64,000 nucleotides of DNA, taken from the NCBI RefSeq assembly GCF_024753215.1, contig NZ_JANUGV010000001.1, positions 930,001-994,000 of the forward strand, in the 5' to 3' direction. A program made the position numbers and the translations under genes. This DNA is from Massilia solisilvae. GTDB taxonomy: Bacteria; Pseudomonadota; Gammaproteobacteria; Burkholderiales; Burkholderiaceae_D. Positions 51,141-60,541 of this stretch are shown here, one piece after another. Position 1 is the stretch's first letter. Each line of letters opens with the position of its first letter. The notes below the pieces were generated by a model. That model was not told the DNA's origin and searched no databases. It saw nothing but the letters and a program-made list of their open reading frames with translations.

Positions 51141-51146
51141 TATAAT
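51141..51146 (+). promoter_or_regulatory. Candidate -10 box for pssA-leuA
   Basis: A perfect TATAAT lies 51 bases before the pssA start, after the SIMPL stop codon. The sequence 17 bases upstream (CGCTAA) is a poor -35, so the promoter assignment rests on the -10 and the position. Confidence 0.4.
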
Positions 51147-51196
51147 GGCGAGGTCAGCGCCACAAGCGCGAACTTTACTTGAGAACCGACTACACA

Positions 51197-52051
51197 ATGG
51201 CACATTTCCCCCGACGCAGAAAAGCTGCCGCCGCCATGGCGCCCAAGGCACCCCGATTCAGCCGTTTCGGCCGCAGGGCCGAGGGCCAACGCGGTCGCGG
51301 CATCTATCTGCTGCCCAATGCGTTCACCACCGGGGCGCTGTTCTGCGGCTTCTACGCGATCGTCATGGCGATGAACCAGCGCTTCGACTACGCGTGCTGG
51401 GCGATTTTCGTGGCCATGATCCTGGACGGGCTCGATGGCCGCATCGCGCGCCTGACCAACACCCAGTCCGAGTTCGGCGCGCAGTACGACTCCTTGTCCG
51501 ACATGGTCTCGTTCGGTGCCGCGCCGGCGCTGGTCATCTACGAATACTCGCTGCGCGGCCTGGGCAAGCTGGGCTGGATCGCGGCCTTCGTGTACTGCGC
51601 CGGGGCCGCGCTGCGCCTGGCGCGCTTTAATACCAACATCGAAGTGGTGGACAAGCGCTACTTCCAGGGCCTGCCCAGCCCGTCGGCGGCCGCGCTGGTG
51701 GTCGGCTTCATCCTGATGATGACCGACCCGGACATCGACGTGTCGGCGCGCCAGGTGGACTGGATCAGCTGGACCATCGCGCTGTTCGCCGGCCTGACCA
51801 TGGTCACCAACGTCCCGTTCTACAGCTTCAAGGACGTCAACTTCAAGAAGTCCGTTCCGTTCATTGTTGTTTTCCTGATCGCCCTCATCTTTGCGCTGGT
51901 GGCGATCAAGCCGGCCGTGGTGCTTTGGCCGCTGTTTGTTTTATACGGTTTATCCGGTTATGTGGTGCTGTTCTGGCGTATGGCCAAGGGCAAGCCGGTC
52001 AGCATCATCCAGACCGAGGATGAACCGTCAGACCCGAGCGAGCGCCGCTGA
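51197..52051 (+). CDS. pssA: CDP-diacylglycerol-serine O-phosphatidyltransferase
   Basis: 284 residues from ATG 51197; a TTG six codons earlier is less likely. The CDP-alcohol phosphatidyltransferase motif DGx2ARx8Gx3Dx3D is present as '[20 protein letters not shown]' followed by QYDSLSD. Several membrane helices follow. This is the integral-membrane type II enzyme that makes phosphatidylserine. '[20 protein letters not shown]' is family-typical. It lies upstream of leuA with a 53-base gap. Confidence 0.95.
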   Translation: MAHFPRRRKAAAAMAPKAPRFSRFGRRAEGQRGRGIYLLPNAFTTGALFCGFYAIVMAMNQRFDYACWAIFVAMILDGLDGRIARLTNTQSEFGAQYDSLSDMVSFGAAPALVIYEYSLRGLGKLGWIAAFVYCAGAALRLARFNTNIEVVDKRYFQGLPSPSAAALVVGFILMMTDPDIDVSARQVDWISWTIALFAGLTMVTNVPFYSFKDVNFKKSVPFIVVFLIALIFALVAIKPAVVLWPLFVLYGLSGYVVLFWRMAKGKPVSIIQTEDEPSDPSERR

Positions 52052-52104
52052 CCGCCCAAAAGGCGGATCGGCTGCGCTCGCGTTTATTTGTTATTGGAGC
52101 CGTC

Positions 52105-53649
52105 ATGTCTGACCCGAACCGCCTCATCATTTTCGATACCACCCTGCGCGATGGCGAGCAATCGCCCGGCGCATCGATGACCAAGGATGAGAAGGTGCGC
52201 ATCGCGCGCCAGCTGGAGCGACTACGGGTGGACGTGATCGAGGCCGGCTTTGCGGCCGCCTCGCCGGGCGACTTCGAGGCGATCCGCGCAATCTCGTCGG
52301 TGGTGCGCGAGTCCACCATCTGCTCGCTCTCGCGCGCCAACGACCGCGACATCGCGCGCGCCGCCGAGGCGCTGGCCCCGGCCGCACGCAAGCGCATCCA
52401 CACCTTCATCGCCACCTCGCCGCTGCACATGCAGATGAAGCTGCGCATGGAGCCGGAGCAGGTGCTGGAACAGGCCAGGCTGGCGATCCGCTACGCGCGC
52501 AACCACACCGACGACATCGAGTTCTCGCCCGAGGACGGCAGCCGCTCGGAAGAGGATTTCCTGTGCCGCGTGCTGGAAGCGGTGATCGCCGAAGGCGCCA
52601 CCACCATCAACTTCCCGGACACGGTCGGCTACGCGGTGCCGCAAGAATTCGGCGAGCGCATCCGCCGCCTGCGCGAGCGCGTGCCCAACTCGGACAAGGC
52701 GATCTGGTCGGTGCACTGCCACAATGACCTCGGCCTGGCAGTGGCCAACTCGCTGGCCGGCGTGGCCATCGGCGGCGCGCGCCAGATCGAATGCACCATC
52801 AACGGCCTGGGCGAGCGTGCCGGCAACACCGCGCTGGAAGAGGTGGTGATGGCGCTGCGCACCCGCGCCGACTTCTACAAGCTCACGGTGGGCATCGACA
52901 CCACGCAGATCGTGCCGGCCTCGAAGATGGTTTCGCAGATCACCGGTTTCGCGGTGCAGCCGAACAAGGCGGTGGTGGGCGCCAACGCGTTCGCGCACGC
53001 TTCGGGCATCCACCAGGACGGCATCCTCAAGGCGCGTGAAACCTACGAAATCATGCGCGCCGAAGACGTGGGCTGGTCCGCCAACAAGATCGTGCTGGGC
53101 AAGCTCTCGGGGCGCAACGCGTTCAAGGCGCGCCTCTCGGAGCTGGGCGTGGAGCTCGAGTCCGAGGCCGAGGTGAACGACGCCTTCGCTCGCTTCAAGA
53201 ACCTGGCCGACCGCAAGGCCGAGATCTTCGACGAGGACATCATGGCGCTGGTGGCGCAGGGCGAGAAGGAGCAGGTGGGCGAGTACTACCGCTTCGTCTC
53301 GCTGGCGCAGCGCTCGGAGACGGGCGAGCTGCCGCACGCGCGCGTGAGCTTCACCATGGACGGCAAGGAGCACACGGCCGAAGCGACCGGCGACGGCCCT
53401 GTGGACGCGATGATCAACGCGATCGAATCGAAGGCCAATAGCGGCGCCGAGCTGCTGCTGTTTACGATCAACGCGATCAGCGGCAGCTCGCAGTCGCAGG
53501 GAGAGGTGACGGTGCGGCTGTCGCGCAATGGCCGCATCGTCAACGGTGTCGGCTCCGATCCGGACATCGTGGTGGCGTCGGCCAAGGCCTATCTGTCGGG
53601 CCTGAACAAGCTGCAGTCCAAGGTCGAGCGCGTCAACCCGCAGCTGTAA
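52105..53649 (+). CDS. leuA: 2-isopropylmalate synthase
   Basis: 514 residues. '[20 protein letters not shown]' is the HMGL-like signature, with '[17 protein letters not shown]' and '[20 protein letters not shown]' completing the TIM-barrel site. The C-terminal LeuA allosteric domain (about 385-514) binds leucine. It commits 2-oxoisovalerate to leucine synthesis. A Shine-Dalgarno (TTGGAG) precedes the ATG. It completes the ilvB-ilvN-ilvC-pssA-leuA string. Confidence 0.97.
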   Translation: MSDPNRLIIFDTTLRDGEQSPGASMTKDEKVRIARQLERLRVDVIEAGFAAASPGDFEAIRAISSVVRESTICSLSRANDRDIARAAEALAPAARKRIHTFIATSPLHMQMKLRMEPEQVLEQARLAIRYARNHTDDIEFSPEDGSRSEEDFLCRVLEAVIAEGATTINFPDTVGYAVPQEFGERIRRLRERVPNSDKAIWSVHCHNDLGLAVANSLAGVAIGGARQIECTINGLGERAGNTALEEVVMALRTRADFYKLTVGIDTTQIVPASKMVSQITGFAVQPNKAVVGANAFAHASGIHQDGILKARETYEIMRAEDVGWSANKIVLGKLSGRNAFKARLSELGVELESEAEVNDAFARFKNLADRKAEIFDEDIMALVAQGEKEQVGEYYRFVSLAQRSETGELPHARVSFTMDGKEHTAEATGDGPVDAMINAIESKANSGAELLLFTINAISGSSQSQGEVTVRLSRNGRIVNGVGSDPDIVVASAKAYLSGLNKLQSKVERVNPQL

Positions 53650-53663
53650 TCCAACCATTCGCG

Positions 53664-53743
53664 CGTCGTCCCGGCGCACGCCGGGACCCATACGCCGCGT
53701 GCGTTCAGGCTCAGCATGGGTCCCGGCGTTCGCGGGGACGACG
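53664..53743. repeat. Intergenic palindromic repeat, family B
   Basis: CGTCGTCCCGGCGCACGCC and the inverse GGCGTTCGCGGGGACGACG bound 80 bases, with GGGACCCATACGC and CAGCATGGGTCCC inside. It is a shorter relative of the copy at 50131. It lies between leuA and the cysteine-repeat lipoprotein gene. Confidence 0.8.
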
Positions 53744-53812
53744 GTTAGCCCGTTGTGTTCCACGGAGTTGTCCGTTATCGTTCAGGCATCTACAACAACA
53801 AGGAAAACCTGA

Positions 53813-54202
53813 ATGAAGATGATCTCGACCTTCAAGGCCTCGCTGGCCTGCGCGCTCGTCGCGGTGTTCTGCTCCGGCTGCGTGATCGCCACCGGCGGCA
53901 CCGCGGACAAGGTACAAACCGGCGGCGCCAGCGAGTGCGTCACCTCGTCGGACGGCCGCGCGGTCGCCTGCGGCGGCAAGGCCGCCAGCTGCCAGATGTC
54001 CAGCGACGGCAAATCGGTCGCCTGCGGCGGGCAGGCCAACTACTGCCTGCGCTCGGACGATGGCCGCGCGGTCGCCTGCGGTGGCAAGGCCAACTACTGC
54101 GAAAAATCGGCGGACGGAACGGCCGTCGCCTGCGGCGGCATCGCCGGCGCCTGCTCGCGTTCGGCCGACGGCCGCGCCGTCGCCTGCGCTGGCGCCCACT
54201 AA
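53813..54202 (+). CDS. Probable lipoprotein of five 18-residue two-cysteine repeats
   Basis: 129 residues that I cannot assign to a named family. A hydrophobic leader ends 'FCSGC', a slightly atypical lipobox with C23 as the modified residue. From residue 40 to the end there are five exact-length 18-residue repeats of the form xxCxxSxDGRAVACGGxA, for example 'NYCLRSDDGRAVACGGKA' and 'NYCEKSADGTAVACGGIA'. Each has two cysteines 12 residues apart, ten in all, suited to a disulfide in each repeat in the periplasm. A Shine-Dalgarno AAGGAAAA is present. Its partner and function are unknown. Confidence 0.75.
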   Translation: MKMISTFKASLACALVAVFCSGCVIATGGTADKVQTGGASECVTSSDGRAVACGGKAASCQMSSDGKSVACGGQANYCLRSDDGRAVACGGKANYCEKSADGTAVACGGIAGACSRSADGRAVACAGAH

Positions 54203-54224
54203 GCCACCGGGCTTGCCGCGGCGG

Positions 54225-54722
54225 CTAGTGGAACTTGTCGTCCCGGTCCTGGTACCGCGGATCGGGACCGTTCTGCATCATGCGCACGATGCCGCCGCGG
54301 TCAAACATCACGTTCATCATCGAATACCAGACGTCGTTCTCCAGGTAGCGATAGGACCAGACCTCGTAGTCGCGCAGCGTCAGGTACGACACTTCGGCCG
54401 GGTGGCCGATCGTACGCAGCACGTCGTCCTTGGTGGCATGGTCGATCTTGATGGTGGCGAACTTGGCGCCGGTGAGCACCTGCTCGAACCGGCTCAGCCT
54501 TCCGTCCGGCCCGATGTGGGCCATCCAGGTGTATTCGCCCATCGGCCCGGTCGCGTATTCAAGCAGCTGCCCGCCGTCTTCGGGATAGACCGCCGTCGGC
54601 CGTCCCATCTTTTCCATCACCACCGAGGCGCTGTCGCCCTGGGAAGGGAAGTGGCGGACGATCGTGCCGCAGCCGGACAAGGCAATGGCTGTGGAGATTA
54701 ATAAAATTGCAAATTTTGCCAT
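54225..54722 (-). CDS. Small outer-membrane-type lipoprotein, BamE/SmpA-like
   Basis: 165 residues from ATG 54722. The frame runs on upstream, but a lipoprotein signal 'ILLISTAIALSGC' with acylated C19 begins at this methionine. The mature part 'VVMEKMGRPTAVYPEDGGQL' and 'IKIDHATKDDVLRTIGHPAE' looks like two BamE/SmpA-type helix-strand units, a fold used for protein-protein contacts in the periplasm. It is not the canonical bamE by size or context. It converges with the cysteine-repeat gene and is divergent from rpsO. Confidence 0.72.
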   Translation of the reverse strand: MAKFAILLISTAIALSGCGTIVRHFPSQGDSASVVMEKMGRPTAVYPEDGGQLLEYATGPMGEYTWMAHIGPDGRLSRFEQVLTGAKFATIKIDHATKDDVLRTIGHPAEVSYLTLRDYEVWSYRYLENDVWYSMMNVMFDRGGIVRMMQNGPDPRYQDRDDKFH

Positions 54723-54783
54723 CTTGGCACTCCGAAAAGCCCGAGAAACCAGCCCCGCACCGCGTCGGGCGTGAGCAAAATAC

Positions 54784-54812
54784 TGGCTGCATGGGCAGTT
54801 TTCGCATATACT
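54784..54812 (+). promoter_or_regulatory. Candidate rpsO promoter
   Basis: A good -10 TATACT (54807-54812) lies 89 bases before the rpsO start, with a partial -35 TGGCTG (54784-54789) 17 bases upstream. The long leader between is usual for rpsO, whose protein represses its own mRNA in E. coli. The regulatory fold was not worked out. Confidence 0.4.
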
Positions 54813-54900
54813 AGCCGGTCTGGCCCCAAGGCCGGGTTTTATCAACGTTATCACGGTGCGCTGGGTTCCGACTCTTGCACCGCATGTGAAAGGCATCATC

Positions 54901-55170
54901 ATGACCGTAGAAAACATCAACAAAGCCGCGATCATCGCGGACAACGCACGTGGCCAGAACGATACCGGTTCGCCGGAAGTCCAGGTCGCACTGCTGACCG
55001 CACGCATCAACGAGCTGAACGGCCACTTCAAGACCCACCAGAAGGATCACCACTCGCGCCGCGGCCTGATCGCCATGGTCAACCGTCGCAAGAGCCTGCT
55101 GTCCTACCTGAAGGGCAAGGACGCCAACCGCTACCGCGACCTGATCGCCAAACTCGGCCTGCGCAAGTAA
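54901..55170 (+). CDS. rpsO: 30S ribosomal protein S15
   Basis: 89 residues, exactly the usual length. '[20 protein letters not shown]' and '[18 protein letters not shown]'-type sequence (here [11 protein letters not shown]) are diagnostic. S15 binds 16S rRNA early in assembly and forms bridge B4. A terminator-like hairpin follows, then pnp, the classical rpsO-pnp arrangement. Confidence 0.98.
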   Translation: MTVENINKAAIIADNARGQNDTGSPEVQVALLTARINELNGHFKTHQKDHHSRRGLIAMVNRRKSLLSYLKGKDANRYRDLIAKLGLRK

Positions 55171-55199
55171 TTCGATTGCGACAGACGGTTTAGTCAGGA

Positions 55200-55236
55200 A
55201 ATGCCTGCGTCAGTTCGGCTGTCGCGGGCATTTTTT
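55200..55236 (+). terminator. Terminator-like hairpin between rpsO and pnp
   Basis: AATGCCTGCG (55200-55209) pairs with CGCGGGCATT (55223-55232) with one G-T wobble, followed by a T6 run and a T-rich stretch. As in E. coli it probably ends part of the rpsO transcripts while others read into pnp. Confidence 0.8.
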
Positions 55237-55346
55237 GTTTTTGCTGTTCCGTTGTTTTTGCAGTAAGGCGTGATCGGAGGAGAGCGCCCGTGGTGAGGTG
55301 AACGACAGCTCCTGAAAATCTGTCGGCAAATAGAAAGGGATTACCC

Positions 55347-57470
55347 ATGTTTAACAAAGTTACGAAAACCTTCCAGTACGGCCAACATACCGTCACCCTG
55401 GAAACTGGCGAGATCGCACGTCAGGCATCCGGCGCCGTTCTGGTGTCGGTCGAAGACACCGTGGTGCTGGCAACCGTGGTCGCCAAGAAAGAGGCGAAAC
55501 CGGGCCAGGACTTCTTCCCGCTGACGGTCGATTACGTCGAGAAAAGTTACGCTGCCGGTAAAATCCCCGGCGGTTTCTTCAAGCGTGAAGGCCGCCCGTC
55601 CGAAAAAGAAACGCTGACCTCGCGCCTGATCGACCGCCCGATCCGCCCGCTGTTCCCGGAAGGCTACCTGAACGAAGTGCAGGTCATCATCCACGTGCTG
55701 TCGGTCAATCCTGAAATCGACCCGGACATCCCGTCGATGATCGGCGCCTCGGCCGCCCTGTGCGTGGCCGGCATCCCGTTCAACGGCCCGATCAGCGCCG
55801 CGCGCGTTGGCTACATCGATGGCCAGTACGTCCTGAACCCGACCACCACCCAGCTCAAGAGCTCGAAGATGGACCTGGTCGTGGCCGGTACCGAGCACGC
55901 CGTGCTGATGGTCGAATCCGAAGCGCAGCAGCTGTCCGAAGAAATCATGCTGGGCGCCGTGGTCTACGGCCACGAGCAAGGCAAGGCCGTGATCGACGCG
56001 ATCCACGCGCTGGTGGAAGAGGGCGGCAAGCCGGAAATCGAGTGGACCGCCCCGGCCAAGAACGAAGCGCTGATCTCGCGCGTGGCGCACTTTGCCGAAG
56101 CCAAGATCCGCGACGCCTACAAAACCCGCGACAAGCAAGCCCGTACCGACAAGCTGCGCCAGCTGTCGTCCGAAGTGCAGGCCGACCTGGCAGCCGAAGC
56201 GGCCGCCAACGGCACCGAAGCGCCGGACGCCGTCGAAGTGGGCAACATCCTGTTCGACATGGAAGCGCGTGTCGTGCGTTCGCAGATCCTGGAAGGCGAG
56301 CCGCGCATCGACGGCCGCGACACCCGCACCGTGCGCCCGATCTCGATCCGCACCAGCGTGCTGCCGCGTACCCACGGCTCGGCCCTGTTCACCCGCGGTG
56401 AAACCCAGGCGCTGGTGATCGCCACCCTGGGCACCTCGCGCGACAGCCAGAAGATCGACGCGCTGATGGGCGAGTACACCGACGAGTTCATGATGCACTA
56501 CAACATGCCGCCGTTCGCCACCGGCGAAACCGGCCGTGTCGGTTCGCCCAAGCGCCGCGAAATCGGCCACGGCCGCCTGGCCAAGCGCGCGCTGATCGCC
56601 GCGCTGCCGGAGCAGGACGAGTTCAGCTACTCGATCCGCCTGGTCTCGGAAATCACCGAGTCCAACGGTTCGTCGTCGATGGCATCGGTGTGCGGCGGCT
56701 GCCTGGCACTGATGGACGCCGGCGTGCCGATGAAGGCACACGTGGCCGGCATCGCGATGGGCCTGATCAAGGAAGGCGGCAAGTTCGCCGTGCTGACCGA
56801 CATCCTGGGTGACGAAGACCACCTGGGCGACATGGACTTCAAGGTGGCCGGTACCGCCAACGGCATCACCGCGCTGCAGATGGACATCAAGATCCAGGGC
56901 ATCACCAAGGAAATCATGCAAGTGGCGCTGGCGCAAGCCAAGGAAGGCCGCCAGCACATCCTGGGCGAAATGCAGAAGGCCATGCCGCACGTGCGCACCG
57001 AGCTGTCCGACTTCGCGCCGCGCCTCCTGACCATGAAGATCAATCCGGAGAAGATCCGCGACGTGATCGGCAAGGGCGGCGCCGTGATCCGCGCGCTGAC
57101 CGAGGAAACCGGCACCCAGATCGACATCACCGACGACGGCGTGGTGACGATCGCTTCGGTGGACGCCGCTGCCGCACAGGAAGCCAAGCGCCGCATCGAA
57201 GAGCTGACCGCGTCGGTCGAGATCGGCAAGACCTACGACGGTACCGTGCTCAAGCTGCTGGACTTCGGCGCCATCGTGCAAGTGATCCCGGGCAAAGATG
57301 GCCTGCTGCACATCAGCCAGATCGCCAACGAGCGTGTGAACGCCGTCGCCGACTACCTGAAGGAAGGCCAGCAAGTGCGCGTGAAGGTCATCGAGGCCGA
57401 CGAGCGCGGCCGCCTGAAGCTGTCGATGAAGCAGGCCGAAGCTGCGGGCGCCGAGGCGACCGCGCAGTAA
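55347..57470 (+). CDS. pnp: Polynucleotide phosphorylase
   Basis: 707 residues. Two RNase PH domains (about 1-220 and 310-540; the second holds '[18 protein letters not shown]' and the catalytic aspartates near '[18 protein letters not shown]'), then a KH domain ('[20 protein letters not shown]', about 560-610) and an S1 domain ('[20 protein letters not shown]', about 630-695). It degrades RNA phosphorolytically from the 3' end and is part of the degradosome. It lies downstream of rpsO as usual. Confidence 0.98.
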   Translation: MFNKVTKTFQYGQHTVTLETGEIARQASGAVLVSVEDTVVLATVVAKKEAKPGQDFFPLTVDYVEKSYAAGKIPGGFFKREGRPSEKETLTSRLIDRPIRPLFPEGYLNEVQVIIHVLSVNPEIDPDIPSMIGASAALCVAGIPFNGPISAARVGYIDGQYVLNPTTTQLKSSKMDLVVAGTEHAVLMVESEAQQLSEEIMLGAVVYGHEQGKAVIDAIHALVEEGGKPEIEWTAPAKNEALISRVAHFAEAKIRDAYKTRDKQARTDKLRQLSSEVQADLAAEAAANGTEAPDAVEVGNILFDMEARVVRSQILEGEPRIDGRDTRTVRPISIRTSVLPRTHGSALFTRGETQALVIATLGTSRDSQKIDALMGEYTDEFMMHYNMPPFATGETGRVGSPKRREIGHGRLAKRALIAALPEQDEFSYSIRLVSEITESNGSSSMASVCGGCLALMDAGVPMKAHVAGIAMGLIKEGGKFAVLTDILGDEDHLGDMDFKVAGTANGITALQMDIKIQGITKEIMQVALAQAKEGRQHILGEMQKAMPHVRTELSDFAPRLLTMKINPEKIRDVIGKGGAVIRALTEETGTQIDITDDGVVTIASVDAAAAQEAKRRIEELTASVEIGKTYDGTVLKLLDFGAIVQVIPGKDGLLHISQIANERVNAVADYLKEGQQVRVKVIEADERGRLKLSMKQAEAAGAEATAQ

Positions 57471-57494
57471 TCGCTCTGGCATCAGGCCAGCAAG

Positions 57495-57527
57495 AACCGC
57501 CAGCGCGCAAGCCTGGCGGTTTTTTTA
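57495..57527 (+). terminator. Rho-independent terminator of pnp
   Basis: AACCGCCAG (57495-57503) pairs with CTGGCGGTT (57513-57521) around a 9-base loop and is followed by a T run. It lies 25 bases after the pnp stop. Confidence 0.9.
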
Positions 57528-57541
57528 TATCAGGAGATCCC

Positions 57542-57997
57542 ATGTCGAGCTCTACCGAATTGCAGATTCGTCCGTCGTATCCGGCGGATTTCGCCGAATT
57601 GGCCCACGTGTGGGAAGCGTCCGTGGCTGCCACGCACCATTTTTTGCGGCGAGAAGACTTTTTGATGTTGCGCGGCATGATTATCGAATTCTTCGAGCAA
57701 GTCGATCTCGTGCACGCAACCGGCACGGACGGAAGGATCACCGGTTTCCTCGGCACATCCGAAGACAAGGTAGAGATGCTGTTTATCCACCCTGACGAAC
57801 GCGGGCACGGCATCGGCAAGGGGCTGATTCGGTATGCCATCGAGCAGCTTCGTATCCGCAAGGTCGATGTGAACGAACAGAACGATCAGGCAGTCGGCTT
57901 CTACCAGCGCATGGGATTCCAGGTGATCGGTCGCAGCGCCGTCGATGGGATGGGAAAACCATATCCGCTGTTGTGTTTGGCTCTGCCCGACGAATAA
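57542..57997 (+). CDS. GNAT-family N-acetyltransferase, YjaB-like
   Basis: 151 residues. The acetyl-CoA-binding motif is 'LFIHPDERGHGIGKGLIRYA', and 'VDVNEQNDQAVGFYQRMGF' and 'VDGMGKPYPLLCLAL' closely resemble E. coli YjaB. The acceptor substrate is unknown. A good AGGAGA Shine-Dalgarno lies just after the pnp terminator. It is probably transcribed alone. Confidence 0.88.
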   Translation: MSSSTELQIRPSYPADFAELAHVWEASVAATHHFLRREDFLMLRGMIIEFFEQVDLVHATGTDGRITGFLGTSEDKVEMLFIHPDERGHGIGKGLIRYAIEQLRIRKVDVNEQNDQAVGFYQRMGFQVIGRSAVDGMGKPYPLLCLALPDE

Positions 57998-58142
57998 GTG
58001 CGCTGCCGCCAAGTCGGTCGTCCACTGACCAAGGTCATGGTGTTGCAAAAAATGTAACTTAGAATCGGGGTTGGCTGTGGCGACATGGTGCTTGGGTCTT
58101 TGATCCTGGGCAATGTTTCTCAGCAAAGACAAACGACCCTGT

Positions 58143-59804
58143 ATGGCGATTTCGAGCTCTCGTACGCCAGCGATGGCGCCGCATTTGGACGAAGCCGACA
58201 ACCAGCTGGTTGCAGGTATCCGGCTGGTGCTGGCGATCTCGGCTTTGCTGGTGGCCATCGTCGATCACACCGGCCCCAACAAGGCCAATTCCTTCGAGCT
58301 CATCATCCTGTCGTGCTACGCGGCTGCGTGCGCGCTGGCCTGTGCGGGCAGGCTCGAATGGGCGCGCGGCAAGTTGATGCACCGCGTCGACGTGGCCGCC
58401 TGCGCGGCAATGGCCGCGGCCGGCGACGACGCGGACGTGTTTGCGCTGGTGTTCCTGTTCTTCGCGATCGTCGTCGCGTCGCTGCGCTTTGGCCTGGAGG
58501 AGGGCGCGCGGATCACGCTGGGCGGCGTCGTCCTCTACAGCGCCGCGGTGATCCTCACGCATGGCGGTTCGGTGCCGGCGCGCCTGTTCCTGCTGGCGGC
58601 GATCCTGCTCGCCTTCGGCCGGGCCATCGCGCAACTCGGGGAGCGCCAGCTCCGGGCCGTACGGCGCCAGGCGCTGCTGGCCGAGCTCAATCATGTCGCC
58701 AACCCGCGCTTCGGCATCGACCGCACGATGAGCATGGCGATGGAGCGCACCCGCGCCTTTTTCGAGGCCGGTACCTGCATCGTCATACTGGAAGAGCAGG
58801 ACACCGGCCGCACCAGCATGCGCGCGGTGCGCGAGGGCAGCGCGGCGGTGGCGCCGATGGAAGACATCGACGCCGGGCTCGCGCGCGCCCTGCTGCCGGA
58901 ACCGCGCGCGCATGCGCTGCTGTACGCAAGAGCCTCGTGCCACTGGCCGCGCGCCGCGGCGGTGTCGCAAAGCCACGCGGGTGTGGGCGCCTGGGCGGCA
59001 CATGACGAGGCGCCGCTGCGCGAACTGGCCGACCTGTTGCAGGCACGGTCTTTCATCAGCGCGCCGCTGGTCTTCGGGCGCTGCCGGGGACGCATCTACC
59101 TGACGGGCGGCGCGCGCGATTTCGGGCGCGGCGACGCGTTGTTCCTGGCACGGATCGCGGCGCGCGAGCTGGCCGCCATCGACCGCATCGACGTGCTGGA
59201 CCGCATTGCCACCGACGCCGCGGCGCTGGAGCGCAAGAAGATCGCGCTCGACCTGCACGATACCGCAATCCAGTCCTACATTGGCCTGCAGCTCGGGCTG
59301 GCCGCGCTGTGCCGCCAGGCCGAGCCCTCCAATCCGCTGGCCGGTGAGCTCGACAAGTTGTCCGCCATGGCTGCCGAGGTTGTGGTGGAGCTGCGCGACT
59401 ATGCGCGCCGCACGCGCGCCGGCCCCGGCGCGGACGAACCGATGTGCATGTCGGCCCTGCGCCGGCAGGCCGCGCATGCCCAGGCCGCGTATGGCGTGGA
59501 CGTGCGCATCGAGAGCGAAGGCCGGATCGAGTTCGGCGACCGCCTCACGGCCGAAGTGCTGCAGATCGTGCGCGAGGGGATCAGTAACGTCTGCCGCCAC
59601 ACCAAGGCCAGGCGTGCCGTGGTGTCGCTGTGCTGCGGTAACGATCGGCTGCGCATCGAGATCAGCAACGAGCATGGCGGAAAGCCGCCGGCGCCGTTTC
59701 GCCCGGCTTCCATCACCGAGCGCGCGCTTGCGCTCGGCGGCAGCGCCTTCGTGCACGAGGGCCGCTTCAACGACACGATTGTCTGCGTGGAGATCCCTTT
59801 ATGA
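58143..59804 (+). CDS. Membrane sensor histidine kinase (HisKA_3 type)
   Basis: 553 residues from ATG 58143; an in-frame ATG at 58113 is possible. About five N-terminal membrane helices (about 15-165), a GAF-like domain (about 180-350) and a HisKA_3 dimerisation helix with H372 in 'ERKKIALDLHDTAIQSYIGL'. The C-terminal ATPase has the N-box-like 'EVLQIVREGISNVCRHTKAR', but its glycine boxes are weak ('NEHGGKPPAPF'). This kinase class phosphorylates LuxR-type regulators, and such a regulator follows with an ATGA overlap. The pair converges on the Tad pilus operon, a possible target. Confidence 0.85.
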   Translation: MAISSSRTPAMAPHLDEADNQLVAGIRLVLAISALLVAIVDHTGPNKANSFELIILSCYAAACALACAGRLEWARGKLMHRVDVAACAAMAAAGDDADVFALVFLFFAIVVASLRFGLEEGARITLGGVVLYSAAVILTHGGSVPARLFLLAAILLAFGRAIAQLGERQLRAVRRQALLAELNHVANPRFGIDRTMSMAMERTRAFFEAGTCIVILEEQDTGRTSMRAVREGSAAVAPMEDIDAGLARALLPEPRAHALLYARASCHWPRAAAVSQSHAGVGAWAAHDEAPLRELADLLQARSFISAPLVFGRCRGRIYLTGGARDFGRGDALFLARIAARELAAIDRIDVLDRIATDAAALERKKIALDLHDTAIQSYIGLQLGLAALCRQAEPSNPLAGELDKLSAMAAEVVVELRDYARRTRAGPGADEPMCMSALRRQAAHAQAAYGVDVRIESEGRIEFGDRLTAEVLQIVREGISNVCRHTKARRAVVSLCCGNDRLRIEISNEHGGKPPAPFRPASITERALALGGSAFVHEGRFNDTIVCVEIPL

Positions 59805-60541
59805 ACAGTGACGCCAACGACCCAGGTATTGGCCCCATCAGGGTGCTGCTGGTCGAGGACCACCAGACCATGCTGTGGGGGCTGCAGAAGCTGGTGGACG
59901 CCGAACGGCCGCGCATGGAGGTGGCCGGCACCGCGCGCACCTGCCCCGAGGCGCTGGAACGCGCCGCGCAGCTGGCGCCGGACGTGATCCTGCTCGACCT
60001 GGACCTGAACGGCGTGTCGATGATCGACTTCCTGCCCGAGCTGCTGGCCAATGGCCTGTCGCGCGCGCTGGTGCTCACCGCCGCGCACGAGACCGAGACG
60101 CTCGACCTGGCGGTGCGACGCGGCGCGCGCGGCATCCTGCACAAGGAAGTCTCGGCCGGGCAGGTGCTCAAGGCGATCGAGAAGATCCACCGCGGCGAGC
60201 TGTGGTTCGACGCGGCCACCATGGACCGCGTGTTCGGCCAGCTGCTCCGTTCGCGCAACGCGCCCAAGCCCGAGCCCGCGCCGCACGAGGCATTGACCGC
60301 CCGCGAGCGCGCCATCATCAGCGCCGCCGTGCAGCACAGCGGCAGCGCCAACCACGAGGTGGCGCAGCGCCTGTTCATCTCGGAGCACACGCTGCGTAAC
60401 CACCTGACCTCGATCTACCGCAAGCTCAACGTCAACAACCGGCTCGAGATGTATGTCTATGCGATGCGGCATGGCCTGGTCCAGCCCGAGCATGTGCGCC
60501 AGCGCGAAGGCACGGTCAGTGGGCGGCCAGGATCGGCATGA
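59801..60541 (+). CDS. NarL/LuxR-family response regulator
   Basis: 246 residues. The receiver domain (about 13-130) has the acidic pair in 'VLLVEDHQTML', phosphoacceptor D66 in 'VILLDLDLNG' and lysine in 'ILHKEVSAGQ'. A LuxR helix-turn-helix (about 165-230) has 'LTARERAIISAAVQHSGSAN' and 'LFISEHTLRNHLTSIYRKLN'. The cognate kinase is the overlapping upstream gene. Its last 26 bases overlap the convergent tadC gene, so expression of one could interfere with the other. Confidence 0.92.
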   Translation: MNSDANDPGIGPIRVLLVEDHQTMLWGLQKLVDAERPRMEVAGTARTCPEALERAAQLAPDVILLDLDLNGVSMIDFLPELLANGLSRALVLTAAHETETLDLAVRRGARGILHKEVSAGQVLKAIEKIHRGELWFDAATMDRVFGQLLRSRNAPKPEPAPHEALTARERAIISAAVQHSGSANHEVAQRLFISEHTLRNHLTSIYRKLNVNNRLEMYVYAMRHGLVQPEHVRQREGTVSGRPGSA

